A stretch of 64,000 bases of DNA from NCBI GenBank assembly GCA_013399855.1, contig VXAY01002908.1, positions 786,280-850,279 of the forward strand. Direction: 5' to 3'. Below, in pieces: positions 53,651 to 64,000 of this stretch. The notes below the pieces were generated by a model. That model was not told where the DNA came from. It did not search any database and saw only the letters and a list, made by a program, of their open reading frames with translations. A program made the translations under genes and the position numbers. Every line of letters starts with the position of its first letter. Position 1 is the stretch's first letter. The DNA comes from Oxyruncus cristatus (lineage: Eukaryota; Chordata; Aves; Passeriformes; Cotingidae).

Positions 53651-55988
53651 TCTGACAACTGAAACAGATGATGCCGCACACCACCTATGTAAACAGAAAT
53701 AGGCACTGGGGCTGATGTAGCACAGAGATATGACCCTGCCCATAGAGCCGCTGAGTCTAGACTCCAGATGTGTTCTCACTGTTACCAGGCCAATTCAGAT
53801 CCAACTGGTAAATATTTCTACCAGATGACAGTGGGCTCAGTTACAGAAATGAGGACAAAGGACAAAAATAGGCAGAAAATGAGTACTGGGCATTACTGCT
53901 GCTTAGAAAAATATTCTGCATAGTTTTGGAGATGCTAGGGGGCAATTATTTAAATAGATCATATACATTCCTTTATTTTCTTACCATGTTCAGCTGAAAA
54001 ATTTCCAAGGCAAACTGAAGGCTATTTAGGCAAATTAGTTGCTTAAAATGAACTGAAACAGAGGTCTGTAAAGGATAAAATAAAATTTATACTAGGACTT
54101 TACCATATGGACATAAAGAAATGAGGGAAAACCATAGTCTTGATAACCTCAGGCTGGTAAATACCAGTTTATTGGGAAGTGAGTGTTATGTGATTTATTT
54201 ACAGAAATGAGTGATTATAGAACAAGAACACCCTACAGAATCAAAATTCAGGACAGAAACCCCTGTATGCTGGTGTTTCATCACCCCATATGCAAAACTG
54301 TGACTCCTGGTCCAGTGGTGTTCATAATGTCATAAAGTGTGTTAATTAAGAAACAACAAAGCACTACTGATGAAATCAAGGCTCTGACAAGTTTTAAGAT
54401 GTTACTGGTTTGCATCTGCCTCAGACAACTAGAGTGAAACAACAGAGCTACGCAGTGATCTGAACTTTTCTGTCTTTTTCTTCATGTACGGTACCGTGCC
54501 ACATAACCACCGGCAAAAGATTTGTCTTTACAGAGTTGCAGTCTTAGACAGGGTATGCTAAGAGACTGTAAGCACAGGAGAATATTACGTGTATCCTTTA
54601 TGAAGACATTTGCAATTTGCCATAAGATCTTCTGTTTGAGTCCCATGTTTTCAAGATGACTATCAATAAGTGATTCCAGCAGGAGACGTGAACAGAAGAA
54701 GATACGTGGCTTTAAATGGTCTCTTTCAATAACTGACAAAAGTAGGAGTCGTGCTTTCCATGCTTTGAATGAGCCTTCCTGAGATTAATTTGTCTGCCTG
54801 ATGAGTAGAACAAAAATCACAGTACCTCAATTAGTTAAGATATGGAGTTTCATAAATAAAAGGAAATTAATTAAACCAAAGAATTTTTCAAATTTTCTTT
54901 TACATAATTAGAAGTTTCTACGAATGTTGCTATATTGTTTTGCAAATCATTTATTAGACTAAAGATGTTTCCAAGCATAATATGGGTGTTCATGAGGAAT
55001 GTATAAGCTCAGCCTTGCAACAGAGTATTTTGGGGGTGTTTTTTCCTCACCCCAGTAACTGATAGACAAATACTTTTTTGACACACACATACACATATGC
55101 AAAAAGTGTCCAGATCAGCAGAGACAGGAGCCATCTGATCTCTTAAAGCTAAGTTAGAAATGACTTAGCTATTAAAATCATCACATTAAACAAGGAATAG
55201 ATTGGTTCCTCACTTTGGACTCATAAACCAGCAGCAGGAGTTTTGAACTGAAGAATAAAGGCTACCCTAATCTAAAAGTTCCTTGAGAAGACCTTTTAAA
55301 TAGTTAACCTTCTAGTTATGTTATAACTGCAACTTTCTTTGTGCACACCTGTGAAGCGATTACTTTGTGTTCAAGAGATAAAGTGGATTTACTTACTAAT
55401 TGGCTCTCCTTGCACTATGTTCCTTTGCTTTTTCTCTTCCCTGTCATCTTCCCTTTGTGTTTGAGGAGCTCTAGCCAAATGTTAAATATTCCTGAGGAGA
55501 AGTTAGCAAGCACTGGTACAAAATGGTTTGGCTGAATACTTGGAGAATATCAGTATATACTCTCTGGTGAGCAGTAGTGTACTGTGAAATTGCTGCATTT
55601 AATTGGCTTACAGCTGCTGATCATTTTGTGCAGCTATACTGGGGGTTTTCTAACAGATTCTCTCACTTAACACAGTTTCTTTTCTCAGACCTTTCACCTA
55701 TATACAGAGGAAAAGAAGGTACAAGTATGAGAATATGTGAACCCAAACAGGCGAGAGACTGAAGCTCTGTCTTTGTACAAAACCACAGTGCTTCATCCCT
55801 CCAGAGGGAGCACAGTTCTAGCATTTATTCACCTAAAGAATTGATACCAAGCTTCACAGTACCAAAATAAACAATTAGAAACTGACATCAATTTGACATA
55901 TAAGGCCTAAGGACACAGAGGACATAACACAAAGTTTTATTTTCTGTCAGAGAATAAAGAAGAGCATTGAGCAGACCTTACAAGAGAG
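53651..55988. other. No gene or repeat recognised
   Basis: A+T-rich DNA. An 85-codon minus-strand frame (54482-54739) is unidentified. No mobile element was recognised. Confidence 0.55.
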
Positions 55989-56017
55989 AAAAAAAAAAAA
56001 AAAAAAGAAAAAAAAAA
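55989..56017. repeat. A-rich run with AATAAA about 30 bases upstream
   Basis: A run of A broken by one G follows an AATAAA at 55953-55958. That is the spacing of a polyadenylation signal to a poly(A) tail. This could be a retroposed transcript tail or coincidence. No parent gene or flanking duplication was recognised. Confidence 0.75.
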
Positions 56018-57385
56018 CCACAACCTTTTGGTTTCCTTCACCAGAGGATGCCTTCTCTTCCATCACTGTCTGTTCTCAACAGGAATGGCATTCTAAGAAC
56101 TGACCCCATTCTCCATTCCTTTCTCTCCTGAGAAGAGCTTTTTAAACAGTGGACAGGTCTTTGATCTGCTGGCTTCCTGTAGTTATTCGCACCATGGTTA
56201 TTCAGCAGCTCCACCTCACTAACCAGGTCAATGAACATAATTTAAGCAATATCATATAGTACTGCCTACTGAATATTAAACTATAATAAGTTTTCATGTC
56301 CCACAACCTGTGTCTCTGAAAATCTGCTGACTTCCTCCCCATGAATGAATCATCTATTTTTGGCTGACTGGAAGTAGGTGAGGACCTTCATGTCCCAAGA
56401 GGATCCAACTTTAAGAATGGAATGTCACATCCCATATTTTCTTTATTAAGGGAAATGCTAAATGTTTTCAGCCTCAAGATTAGTTATCCCAAAGTTGTAC
56501 ACAAACCTTTCTTCTCTAGAACAAAAAGCCTGGAAATTAAAGGATTAGAGAAACGGAGATAGAAACCTGTGAGCTAATATAAAGCTGAGAGGACCAAATG
56601 GGAAACAACTGAAATTTTCAGGTGCCACTAGTACCTTGCTAAAATATCCAAATTGCCACAAAGGCAATATGGTTACATCAAAAGGTGGTTATAATGTAAG
56701 CAGATATTCACAAACAACATTATTTTCAAGTAAATTATAACCTAATATCTGAAGGAAGTTAATTTTGCTAGAAGCTACTACTGATAACCGTTATGAAACA
56801 GTATGTTGAGAAACTGCCTGAAATAGACACAACAATTTCTTCAATTCTGCACATATATATTGGTTTGCCTATACAAATGCAGTTGTATAGACATAACACA
56901 TACTAAGTAAAGATACTATATAGATTGTGTAAAAGAACTATTGCTTATTATGATCTGTCCCCTCTTTTCCTTTTCCCTTTCCCTTTCCCTTCCTCTTTCC
57001 CTTATCTATTTTATTTTTAAACAGTCTCATAGGTCTTTATTTGCACTTTCAGACTTCAAAATACCTTCAGACTTTGAAATACCTTTAGACACCCAGTTGT
57101 GTGCTCATGTACAATATTTAGCTCAATGCTACTAGCACGTGCATTTCTCGATTTTTATTTAAAAATTTTCTTCCAGTCTTTGGTGACTGATTGTCATAGG
57201 ACATTAGAAGGTAATTCACAAAGTAATAGTGCATTTTGTGGGAGCTTGCCAGGATGAGGAAGCAATGTTTCAGCATTGGAGACGAAGACTACAGGAGAAC
57301 TTGGATGAGAGCCTAGCAGAAACAAGCACCCTGTGATACAGATTCAGTGGACTTTGGCAATTGACTTGAGATTTTTAACGTTTAT
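56018..57385. other. No gene recognised; CCTTT-rich tract at 56958-57001
   Basis: Mostly unique-looking DNA. A polypyrimidine tract of CCTTT/CCCTTT units occupies about 56958-57001 and is strand-asymmetric. Its artefact frame is Phe/Ser/Leu-rich. Confidence 0.55.
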
Positions 57386-57731
57386 TGTTAATGCATGTTT
57401 ATTGTGTTGAACCTATATATTTCATAGTTGTTTTCCCTCATGTTCTCCCTCACGTTATATCCCTAATTCCTGATTGGTTAACAACTGCCGCAGTCCAGAT
57501 TTACCATATAAGGTTACACCTCTCCCCTCATTACCTTATATGTTTGTAGCCTTTCCCATAGTTTTCCATTAAGGATAGCTCCCTCTTTCTTTTTCCTTTT
57601 ATGAAATACACACATCTTCAGTTCCAGAATGTTCTGCTCTCCCCCTGTATAAGGGGGGAGCCATTTTAATAAAGGACTTATGAACCCTGAAGAATCCTGA
57701 GTGAGTTGTAACTTTCCTTCGAACCATGACA
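57386..57731 (+). mobile_element. Probable short ERV LTR with CCAAT, CArG and TATA motifs
   Basis: About 345 bases running from TGTTAATGC to CCATGACA have LTR architecture. An inverted CCAAT box (GATTGGTTAAC) lies near 57471. A perfect CArG box, CCATATAAGG, is at 57504-57513, with a near match CCTTATATG at about 57534. A TATA box (TGTATAAGG) lies near 57647, a GAGCCATTTTAATAAAGGAC start-site/polyadenylation block follows it, and then a short 3' part. This motif set and size recall alpharetrovirus-like LTRs of birds. The exact ends are uncertain, because the flanks (TTTAT and GCATT or TTTGA) do not give a clean target duplication. There is no coding sequence beside it, so it is probably a solo LTR. 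Confidence 0.5.
57504..57513 (+). promoter_or_regulatory. Perfect CArG box (SRF-site consensus)
   Basis: CCATATAAGG matches CC(A/T)6GG exactly. It lies between an inverted CCAAT box and the TATA box of the LTR-like unit. Binding by serum response factor is inference. Confidence 0.55.
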
Positions 57732-57819
57732 GCATTTGAGTTTGGGGGAGATAAAAATATATGCATATATATTTTCATCCCGACAAACAAAAAAGCCCAA
57801 AAAATAGTAACAAATGGTC

Positions 57820-57979
57820 ATTTATTTTAGCTTAATTGTTTTTTATTTGCAAATAAGAGCTATTATGGTGGTACTGCATAAGAAGATCCACGTATATTTT
57901 TTGAATGGGCTAAGATATCCCTTGATCCGTTTTAAAACAGTTGCATTTTCTATGGATTGAAAAAGGTTGAGAACCACTG
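57820..57979 (-). mobile_element. hAT-family DNA transposon terminal remnant
   Basis: The block ends with AAGGTTGAGAACCACTG at 57963-57979. This is the reverse complement of the CAGTGGTTCTCAACC terminal inverted repeat of Charlie-like hAT elements. The sequence to the left (about 160 bases) is A+T-rich and could be the rest of a short nonautonomous copy. The opposite terminus and an 8-bp target duplication were not found. There is no transposase sequence. These elements are very old in amniotes. Confidence 0.45.
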
Positions 57980-59040
57980 TTCCAGAAAATCCCCACCCAA
58001 CGGATGGGTACAATAGAAGGCAATTAATGGCTATATTCATTAGATAGTTAGTATGCAAAGGAGAAAGCCTAAATCAGGAAGCCAGTAAATTTGCAAGAAA
58101 AAAAAAAAAAGACCTCAGAGAACGCAGAATTTCCAGAGGCAAAACAAAGAAGCCAAGGCACCAGCAGGAATATTTAAAATGGGCACAGACAGGAAGTTTC
58201 TGAGCAGAACACAGGAAGAGATGGGAATTCAGTCATTTCTAGTGGGAATCCGGAGAGAGTTTGAGTTCACTGAAGAACCAGCCAAGTTGAAGACAAGTTG
58301 TCCTGGTTCAGAGAAAAATCTCTGATTCTGGAGAAAACTCATGTAGGGAAAGGATCCTGATGTATAAAAAGCCTCCAAAATACTTGTGCACATACCTGAA
58401 CAATGAGCCATACTGTGAAACTGTTGGCCTATAGCAGGGAAATGAGGATAGCGATTGCACTTTTTGCTTCAATTTTGTGAGATTTTTTACTAAAGCATTA
58501 CAATTTTACCCTTTATTTTTCAATTAAATTACGTTTAAAAAACTGAACACAGGCCTTTGCAGGTAGCTCTACACTTACAAATTATGCAGTGCTTCCCAAG
58601 GGTTAGCAACTGGTTACTTACACCATTAAATTGCTGAAGTGATCCCAGGACATCACTAGTCCCATCCCAGAGTATTCCTGGGCATGGTGTAGGAGCAAGT
58701 GTGGGCCAAGGAGCACTTCAGTAGGCAGCTGGGATGGTGTCATCCTATTTGGAAGGCAGGAAGGTTGAACACTGTGAATGCCAATGATTTCATTCCAGTT
58801 TGCCTCAGTGAATCACATGATTAATTTGCCAGCATAGATATAGACTGTAGATGCATGTGGTGTGTTTATCATGGAGTCCTAAAAAAATAAATTATAAACC
58901 AGCAATATCAGTCCATTTTATAGAATTATGAAAACCATATAAGAACTGCAAGAGGTATGATATTTTATTTCAAGGCTCAAACATCAGTATCACAACAAGG
59001 AAGAGATCCTTGACTGTTGGAATTCTCACTTAAATCAGTT
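57980..59040. other. No gene or repeat recognised
   Basis: Unique-looking DNA with an A run near 58099-58110. Confidence 0.55.
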
Positions 59041-59547
59041 TTACAGAATCACGGAGTAGATGAGGTTAAAAGGCATCTCTGGAGACTGACTAGTCTAACC
59101 CCCATGCTCAAAGCAGAATCAAGGAGAGCAGGCTGCCCAAGACCATCTCCAGTCAGTTTTGAATAACTCTAAGGATAGAGACTCTGCAGCTTCTTTGGGC
59201 CACCTGTTTCGCTGCTTAAAAAAATTATAGTAAAAGAGTTTTTCTAATGTTTAAATTGAATTTCCATTATTTCAGTTTTATTTCAGTTTGTGCCTACTGC
59301 TTCTCATCCTTTAACTGAATAGCACTGAGAAATGTCTGGCTCCAAGCTGATCACTTTCAGTTCTCTTAGCATCTCCTCATATATCAGATGCTCCAACCAC
59401 TCTATCCTGTCCATGCCCTTTACTGGACTCACTCCAATATGTCCCTATCTCCATTTTACTGGGGAGACCAGAAATGGACCAGCACTCCAGATGTGTCTCT
59501 CCAGGGCTGATAGAAGAGGAAGGATCACCTTCCTCAATCTTCTGGCA
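59041..59547 (-). mobile_element. CR1 LINE 3' fragment, minus strand, diverged
   Basis: The plus strand starts TTACAGAATCACGGAGTAGA and passes GAGTTTTTCTAATGTTTAAA, CACTACTGC-type sequence, AGCATCTCCTCATATATCAG and CCAGATGTGTCTCTCCAGGG. It is the reverse complement of a CR1 3' region from an older subfamily than the 9.1 and 22.5 kb copies. The small frames within it are broken ORF2 remnants. Confidence 0.87.
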
Positions 59548-61535
59548 AAACATCAAAAGAGGAAAAAAGAATATTTCAGAAGAGTTACCTACTGATTTCT
59601 TGATCCTTCCACAGAACGATATCAAAATGGAAAAAAAACCATTAACTAAGTTAACGATGTGCTTCTAAAACAACTTTATGGCCTCTGGTGATTTTTTTTT
59701 TAAGTGTGCATTTTTCTGGTTTTGCACCTGAGACACCTCAGTTGATATCCTACATCTCATTAGAAGAAAAGAATATATAGCGATAAAATTGTAAGTAATA
59801 AGGAATAAAAGAGAAGGATGGAAACTGATCAAGAGCAGTCTCAAAGCAGAACTCATGTAACTTGAAACCACATTCCCACTTTTCTGTCACAATAGTTTAT
59901 ACAAATCATGGAGACAAATTATTAATATTTACTACTACACTGCCTGTAACTGTCTTGAGCTATGTTAAGCTTGATTAGGACTTGCATATTTAAAACTTGG
60001 TTTAGATTTAATTAAGTGGCATATATGCATGTTTTTGGTTCATCTTTTCAGTTACTGTTGACAAAGAGACAGCAGGATGTTCAGTGTTTTTAAAGTATAA
60101 GTATTTTTAAGCAAGTACATAGATTGCCTCTAGCAACATTCAGAGTCATTTCGAAACAATCTGAGGGCTGAATTTGGTGCACTGACAACATCCATTTCCT
60201 CTAAGCTTTTAATTTGGCACATGTCATTAATAACATCAGACTAACATATTACCCCTGGCACATGGTAACTGCAAGATTATTATCCCTGGATGCCATGCTT
60301 GTAAGGCTCTGTCTTCATTACGGGGATCCCATGGTCTGCCCTGCAGCCCTCATAATCTCGCAAAGAGGTTATCAGATTATATTATCAGATATATATTAGC
60401 AGATTATAATATCTGCTTAGAGGTCACCATGACAGTTTTCCATCAGATTTCATCTTTCCTAGGGCTCCAAGTGTGGATAGCAGGGGAATATGATGTGCAC
60501 ACAGGTCTTACCTGGTAGGAAATCACAGTGCAGAGGGAGGATGACTCCAGCCCTGAGAGCCTGAAACTATAAATATAATTCAATCTGTGCAAAACAAGCA
60601 ATACCAGACCATTAAACCCTTGTGTATGTTTTTCTAAATATTCTTATTTGGCAGTACTGCAATACCCAGGGTTTCACTGGCAGAGATATAATTCCTTCCT
60701 GAACCTACCATTAGTACTTTTCCATCACAAGCAGACTTCCTGAAAGGAGGACAGGGAAGAAGATAAGATGTCTAGGACTGCAAATTGCACAGAATGTGTC
60801 TCATGCTCCCACGTGGCATAGGAGTGCACTCAGAGCAGGGCAATGCTTCAGACACTTCACTACATCTCCAGCAATAAATGATACAGGGCCAAAGACATCA
60901 TGCATCATTTTAAGTGCTGGCACAGCCCTGGAATGAGCTTGATCCATGCCTAGCTGGCAACTCCTTTAGGAAATCCCCAGCCATGGTTTAGTGCCAGGGA
61001 TCATTGTCAGGAGACAGTCCAGCTGAAGCTACAGAGCAGCATCATGAACACCAGCCCTGGTCCTCCTTTGTGCCCTAGTACAGAAGCAAAAAGTGTAGCA
61101 ATATCCAGACTTGTTCCACAATTTCAGATATCTACATAAAGGAAAGTTAATGTAAAATGGCCCCTCACAGAAGCTACTGTTGATAAGACAGAAAATGATG
61201 GGAAATAATTTTAAGATATTTGTGATTAACCTTTTTTTAATTTTTTTTCTTAGTCCCCTGTTTCTCTGTTTTTTTAACCCAAGTGGGACCTGGTCCTAAT
61301 TTGGGGATGTTGGAGGCTTCAGTAAAAATTGTGCACATAGGTCAAGCAAAACTCATCCTCTAATTTAATTAGAGTGTATTTAAGGTGCCTAAGAGTTTGA
61401 AACTTTAAAGTCTTTTCCATTCTAGAAGGCAAACTGATATATGGGTGACTAAAGCCACCATAGTAGATTATTGTTATTGATTTTTCCTAAGCAACTCTCC
61501 CTACTTCTCGTGCAAATTAAGACAAAAATTGAGAA
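59548..61535. other. No gene or repeat recognised
   Basis: A+T-rich to the left. A more G+C-balanced part lies at about 60770-61100, where nothing was identified. No long frames are present. Confidence 0.55.
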
Positions 61536-61629
61536 ACCTGGTCTACTGGAAGGTGTCCTTGCCCATACCAGGAGGGTTGGAACTAGATGACCTTTAAGGT
61601 CCCTTCCAACCCAGACCATTCTGTGATTG
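61536..61629 (+). mobile_element. CR1 LINE 3' tail fragment, plus strand
   Basis: It contains CCTGGTCTACTGGAAGGTGT, GGTTGGAACTAGATGACCTT, AAGGTCCCTTCCAACCCAGA and CCATTCTGTGATTG. This is the terminal ~95 bases of a CR1. Confidence 0.88.
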
Positions 61630-61759
61630 AAAAGGGAAGCTTTATTGTGTGTTAGTTTTTTATTAACTGATGTCTCCTAGGGTAAAATAAGAACACTTTA
61701 TGGTTTCCACCTCTAAAATCTTGCAGAACATAACAGCTATAGTCTTTAGTAGTTCAGTT

Positions 61760-62247
61760 TTAAGTCATACTGGTAGATTTGTTTCTTTCAAGGGAGCATT
61801 TTTTCACAGGACTGTTCCAAAAAATAGCTGAAATCCCTCCAGATAATATCTTTCTTTCTCTCACTTCTCTATCAACTTTTCTTTTGTTTTGCCATCTGTC
61901 CTCAGGATCAACTTCATTACATAGCAGTTGAAACTCCATATTAGCCCTCATCTTTGTAAAACGAAAAACATAGTTCATTTGCACAAGGAGTGTCATGGAA
62001 TTTTGCTTCAAGATTAGCAGAGAACATGATATGTTCATGCCCAGCCATTTAGCAACTGACCAGCCTGAACAGGCTTGACACCCAATCTGGCTGCAATCTG
62101 TGAATATGTTATATCTTGCACAATGCTCTCTCTTGCCTTTGGTAACCATTTCTGTATTGTGATCAAGAGACTTTGACAGAAACTGTACACCATTGTTCTA
62201 GGCCCACCTGAAAACATCCAGCATCCTAAAGAGCTAAATAGATGCAA
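61760..62247 (-). pseudogene. Possible decayed retroviral pol (RNase H-like) fragment
   Basis: A minus-strand frame of 129 codons (61760-62149) overlaps another of 70 codons (62035-62247) in a second frame. In the first, a FTD at residues 16-18 is followed by GW, then, further on, by a KMRANMEF...NEVD stretch. That order resembles the C-terminal half of endogenous retroviral RNase H, where a TDS segment, a GW segment and a final 'EF..N.VD' run occur. The frame is longer than expected by chance for this A+T content. No LTR flanks it, and nothing recognisable as RT or integrase adjoins. The resemblance is faint and from memory, and other origins are possible. The piece is fragmentary and cannot encode a working enzyme. 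Confidence 0.25.
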
Positions 62248-63415
62248 AAGAGAGCATCAAAGATTAGGTTACTGCAAGTATGAATTCTAAAAGTATATAT
62301 TCCAAAGTGTGATAGTGAAGCTGAGGAGTGGTCTCCAGCTTGCCTTTTTCTACAGCAGTGCTACATCCAGTGTAGAGCCCATCTTCTGTATTTAGTCTGA
62401 AAATGCTTTAAACAGATTTCAATGACATGAAGATGGCTCTAGTTCATTGTTTTGTCACTTCATTAGAGTATGGTATTGCAGTAGTATCGGGAGGATTCAT
62501 TCACACACATAGGCGCTGTAAAAAACACAGGTCATTTCCTGCCCCACAAATTTACAGTTAGCGGTGAATAACTGATATGAATTACTTAACATTCAAAATC
62601 ACAGTTCGAAGAAGTGGAACTTCCTATTTGGGAAAAAAAAGGAAATCCACCATGTGTTCAGGGCTGTTTCAAAAAGAATGGACTAATTTCCAGTCAAGCA
62701 TGATTAAAAGCCCTAAAATGTTACATCCATTTTATGAAGATGGGTTTCTTCAGACACACACAAATTTTGGTGATAAAAGTAACTTCTGTTTCTGACTAAT
62801 ATAAAATTGAATCTGCAAAAAAATTTCCGTATTAGAGGGAGAATTTCCTGTCACTTTTTTCCCATTAAGCCATCTATAATAGAGATCAGATAAACAAAGT
62901 GTAGTCTGATATGATGTGCATTCATTGGAATCAGTTAATACAGATTCATCTATTAAAAACATGTGTAAACCCACGTCACACCTAGTATACTGTTGGTCAC
63001 AATCCACCAACAGACTTTTACAACCTGCGTTTTGGTCCAGTTGTGTACATGTGCATCATTAGCAAAACTACAATATCAGTTTCCTGATCCGTGTACTATT
63101 AAACACTCCAGAAGAGCTTTTGTTTTGAAACTTACAATTGCAAAAATGATCATTGCCAGAAGCCCATAGCCAAAAACTCTGTTCCTCTATGGCTTTACAG
63201 ACTGAACATTTCCCGCTACATTCAAGAAACGCTAAGTCCAGTAGGGTGTGGTAAACAATTAGGCACACTTCTTTGTTAAAATAATAATCTAATGTCCATC
63301 AAATAAACAATAAAACCAAAATCATTCATTGAGAACTAATGGAACCAGTGGCTCTTATGTTAATAGATAAATTTACCAAAAAAAAAATGCTCAGAAACTG
63401 ACTTTCAGTTGTTTT
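62248..63415. other. No gene or repeat recognised
   Basis: A+T-rich unique-looking DNA with short frames only. Confidence 0.55.
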
Positions 63416-63520
63416 TATTCTTTGTTGGTTTGGTTGCTTTGGGGTTTGTTTTGAGTGGGTTTTTTTTGTTTGTGGTGATATTGTTGGTGGTGGTGGTTTG
63501 GTTTGGGGTTTCTTTTGGCA
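63416..63520. repeat. G/T-rich low-complexity tract
   Basis: Runs of GGTTT, TTTGG and GGTGGTGGTGG on the plus strand, with almost no A or C. The minus strand yields a Pro/Gln/Thr/Lys-rich artefact frame. Multiple GG runs might form weak two-tetrad quadruplexes. Confidence 0.85.
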
Positions 63521-64000
63521 AAATCCTTCCTTTTCTAATCTGTTGTAGAGAATGGAAGCATTGAATATTATGTAATAGTATCTCCTAACAATCTGACCTC
63601 CCAAAAAACAGAAGGAACTTCTAAATCCTTAAGGACTGTCTCAGGGCTTTTCATAATACTTTCTTGTTTTTATTTCATTTAACTGAGGCTGGAACAGAAC
63701 TTCTTTGGAGCAGAGAACAAGTTAATTCATGTAAACCTATGTAGGCCCTCCTATTTTTCTGTGCAGACTACTAGCAGAGAGTAAAATCCATGTGTATTAC
63801 TTTTTCCTCCTGTAAGTAGAGTTTTTGTAGCCATGCAGCCACAGTACATTAACTCAAATTTCCAAATAGGCATCAAAAAAACTTAGGTTGCATCCCTCAG
63901 GAAACCTGTATAACACACACACACTTTTCCCATGACAAAAATTTACAAATAATTGAATGATATATAAATTTTGAAGTCACAGGGATTAAAGAAAGGCAGA
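63521..64000. other. No gene recognised
   Basis: A+T-rich unique-looking DNA to the window end, with a very short (CA)n at about 63914-63923. Confidence 0.55.

Noticed and set aside
63326..63604. 92-codon Pro/Gln/Thr/Lys-rich minus-strand ORF
   Set aside because: It is a translation of a G/T-rich simple tract.
1..64000. Search for CRISPR arrays, tRNA or rRNA genes and bacterial-type operons
   Set aside because: No regularly spaced direct repeats, no tRNA-like A/B boxes that I could recognise and no rRNA blocks. The repeat content shows a vertebrate (bird) genome.

Overview
This window looks like intergenic or deep-intronic DNA from a bird. It is A+T-rich. CR1 LINE retrotransposons dominate the recognisable repeats, and several end in the typical avian CR1 tail, repeats of ATTCTATG. 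At least four stretches look like avian endogenous-retrovirus LTRs. I see no rRNA, tRNA, CRISPR array, operon or CpG island, and no protein-coding gene I can name with confidence. I also see no coherent new multi-gene system. The interest lies in the layering of mobile elements, a few exon-like islands, and some palindromes.

Layout. 1-9070 is mostly unique A+T-rich DNA. It holds a short minus-strand exon-like frame (1872-2063), a cluster of overlapping minus-strand frames (2519-3131), an unidentified 114-codon plus-strand ORF ending at an A-rich run (3444-3817), a CR1 tail (4022-4089) and a palindrome (7294-7326). A long 5'-truncated CR1 lies on the minus strand at 9071-11750, followed by a 28-bp palindrome and a short plus-strand CR1. 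A very old CR1/L3-like fragment is at 13750-14110, an exon-like island at 15966-16190 and a CR1 at 17090-17367. An A-rich low-complexity tract containing an N is at 19254-19393. 21850-22330 resembles an avian LTR and is followed by a CR1 (22505-23280) of the same subfamily as the 9.1-11.8 kb copy.

The middle holds CR1 pieces at 25795-25925 and 29171-29476, a probable 1.0-kb solo LTR at 30058-31077, and a long quiet stretch to 39861. A plus-strand CR1 (39862-41175) carries recognisable reverse-transcriptase motifs, an N and an internal deletion. A diverged minus-strand LINE linker fragment (41450-41860) follows it.

The last third holds CR1 pieces at 45348-45607 and 49461-49905. An LTR-like element (about 51575-52934) is interrupted by a CR1 inserted within it (51670-51888). 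A G-quadruplex motif is at 53623-53650 and a short LTR-like unit with CCAAT, CArG and TATA motifs is at about 57386-57731. A hAT-type terminal remnant ends at 57979. CR1s at 59041-59547 and 61536-61629 and a possible decayed retroviral RNase H fragment at 61760-62247 complete the region.

All retroelement reading frames seen are broken, so nothing suggests an intact, autonomous element. Names for repeats rest on my recall of avian repeat families and were not checked by a search.
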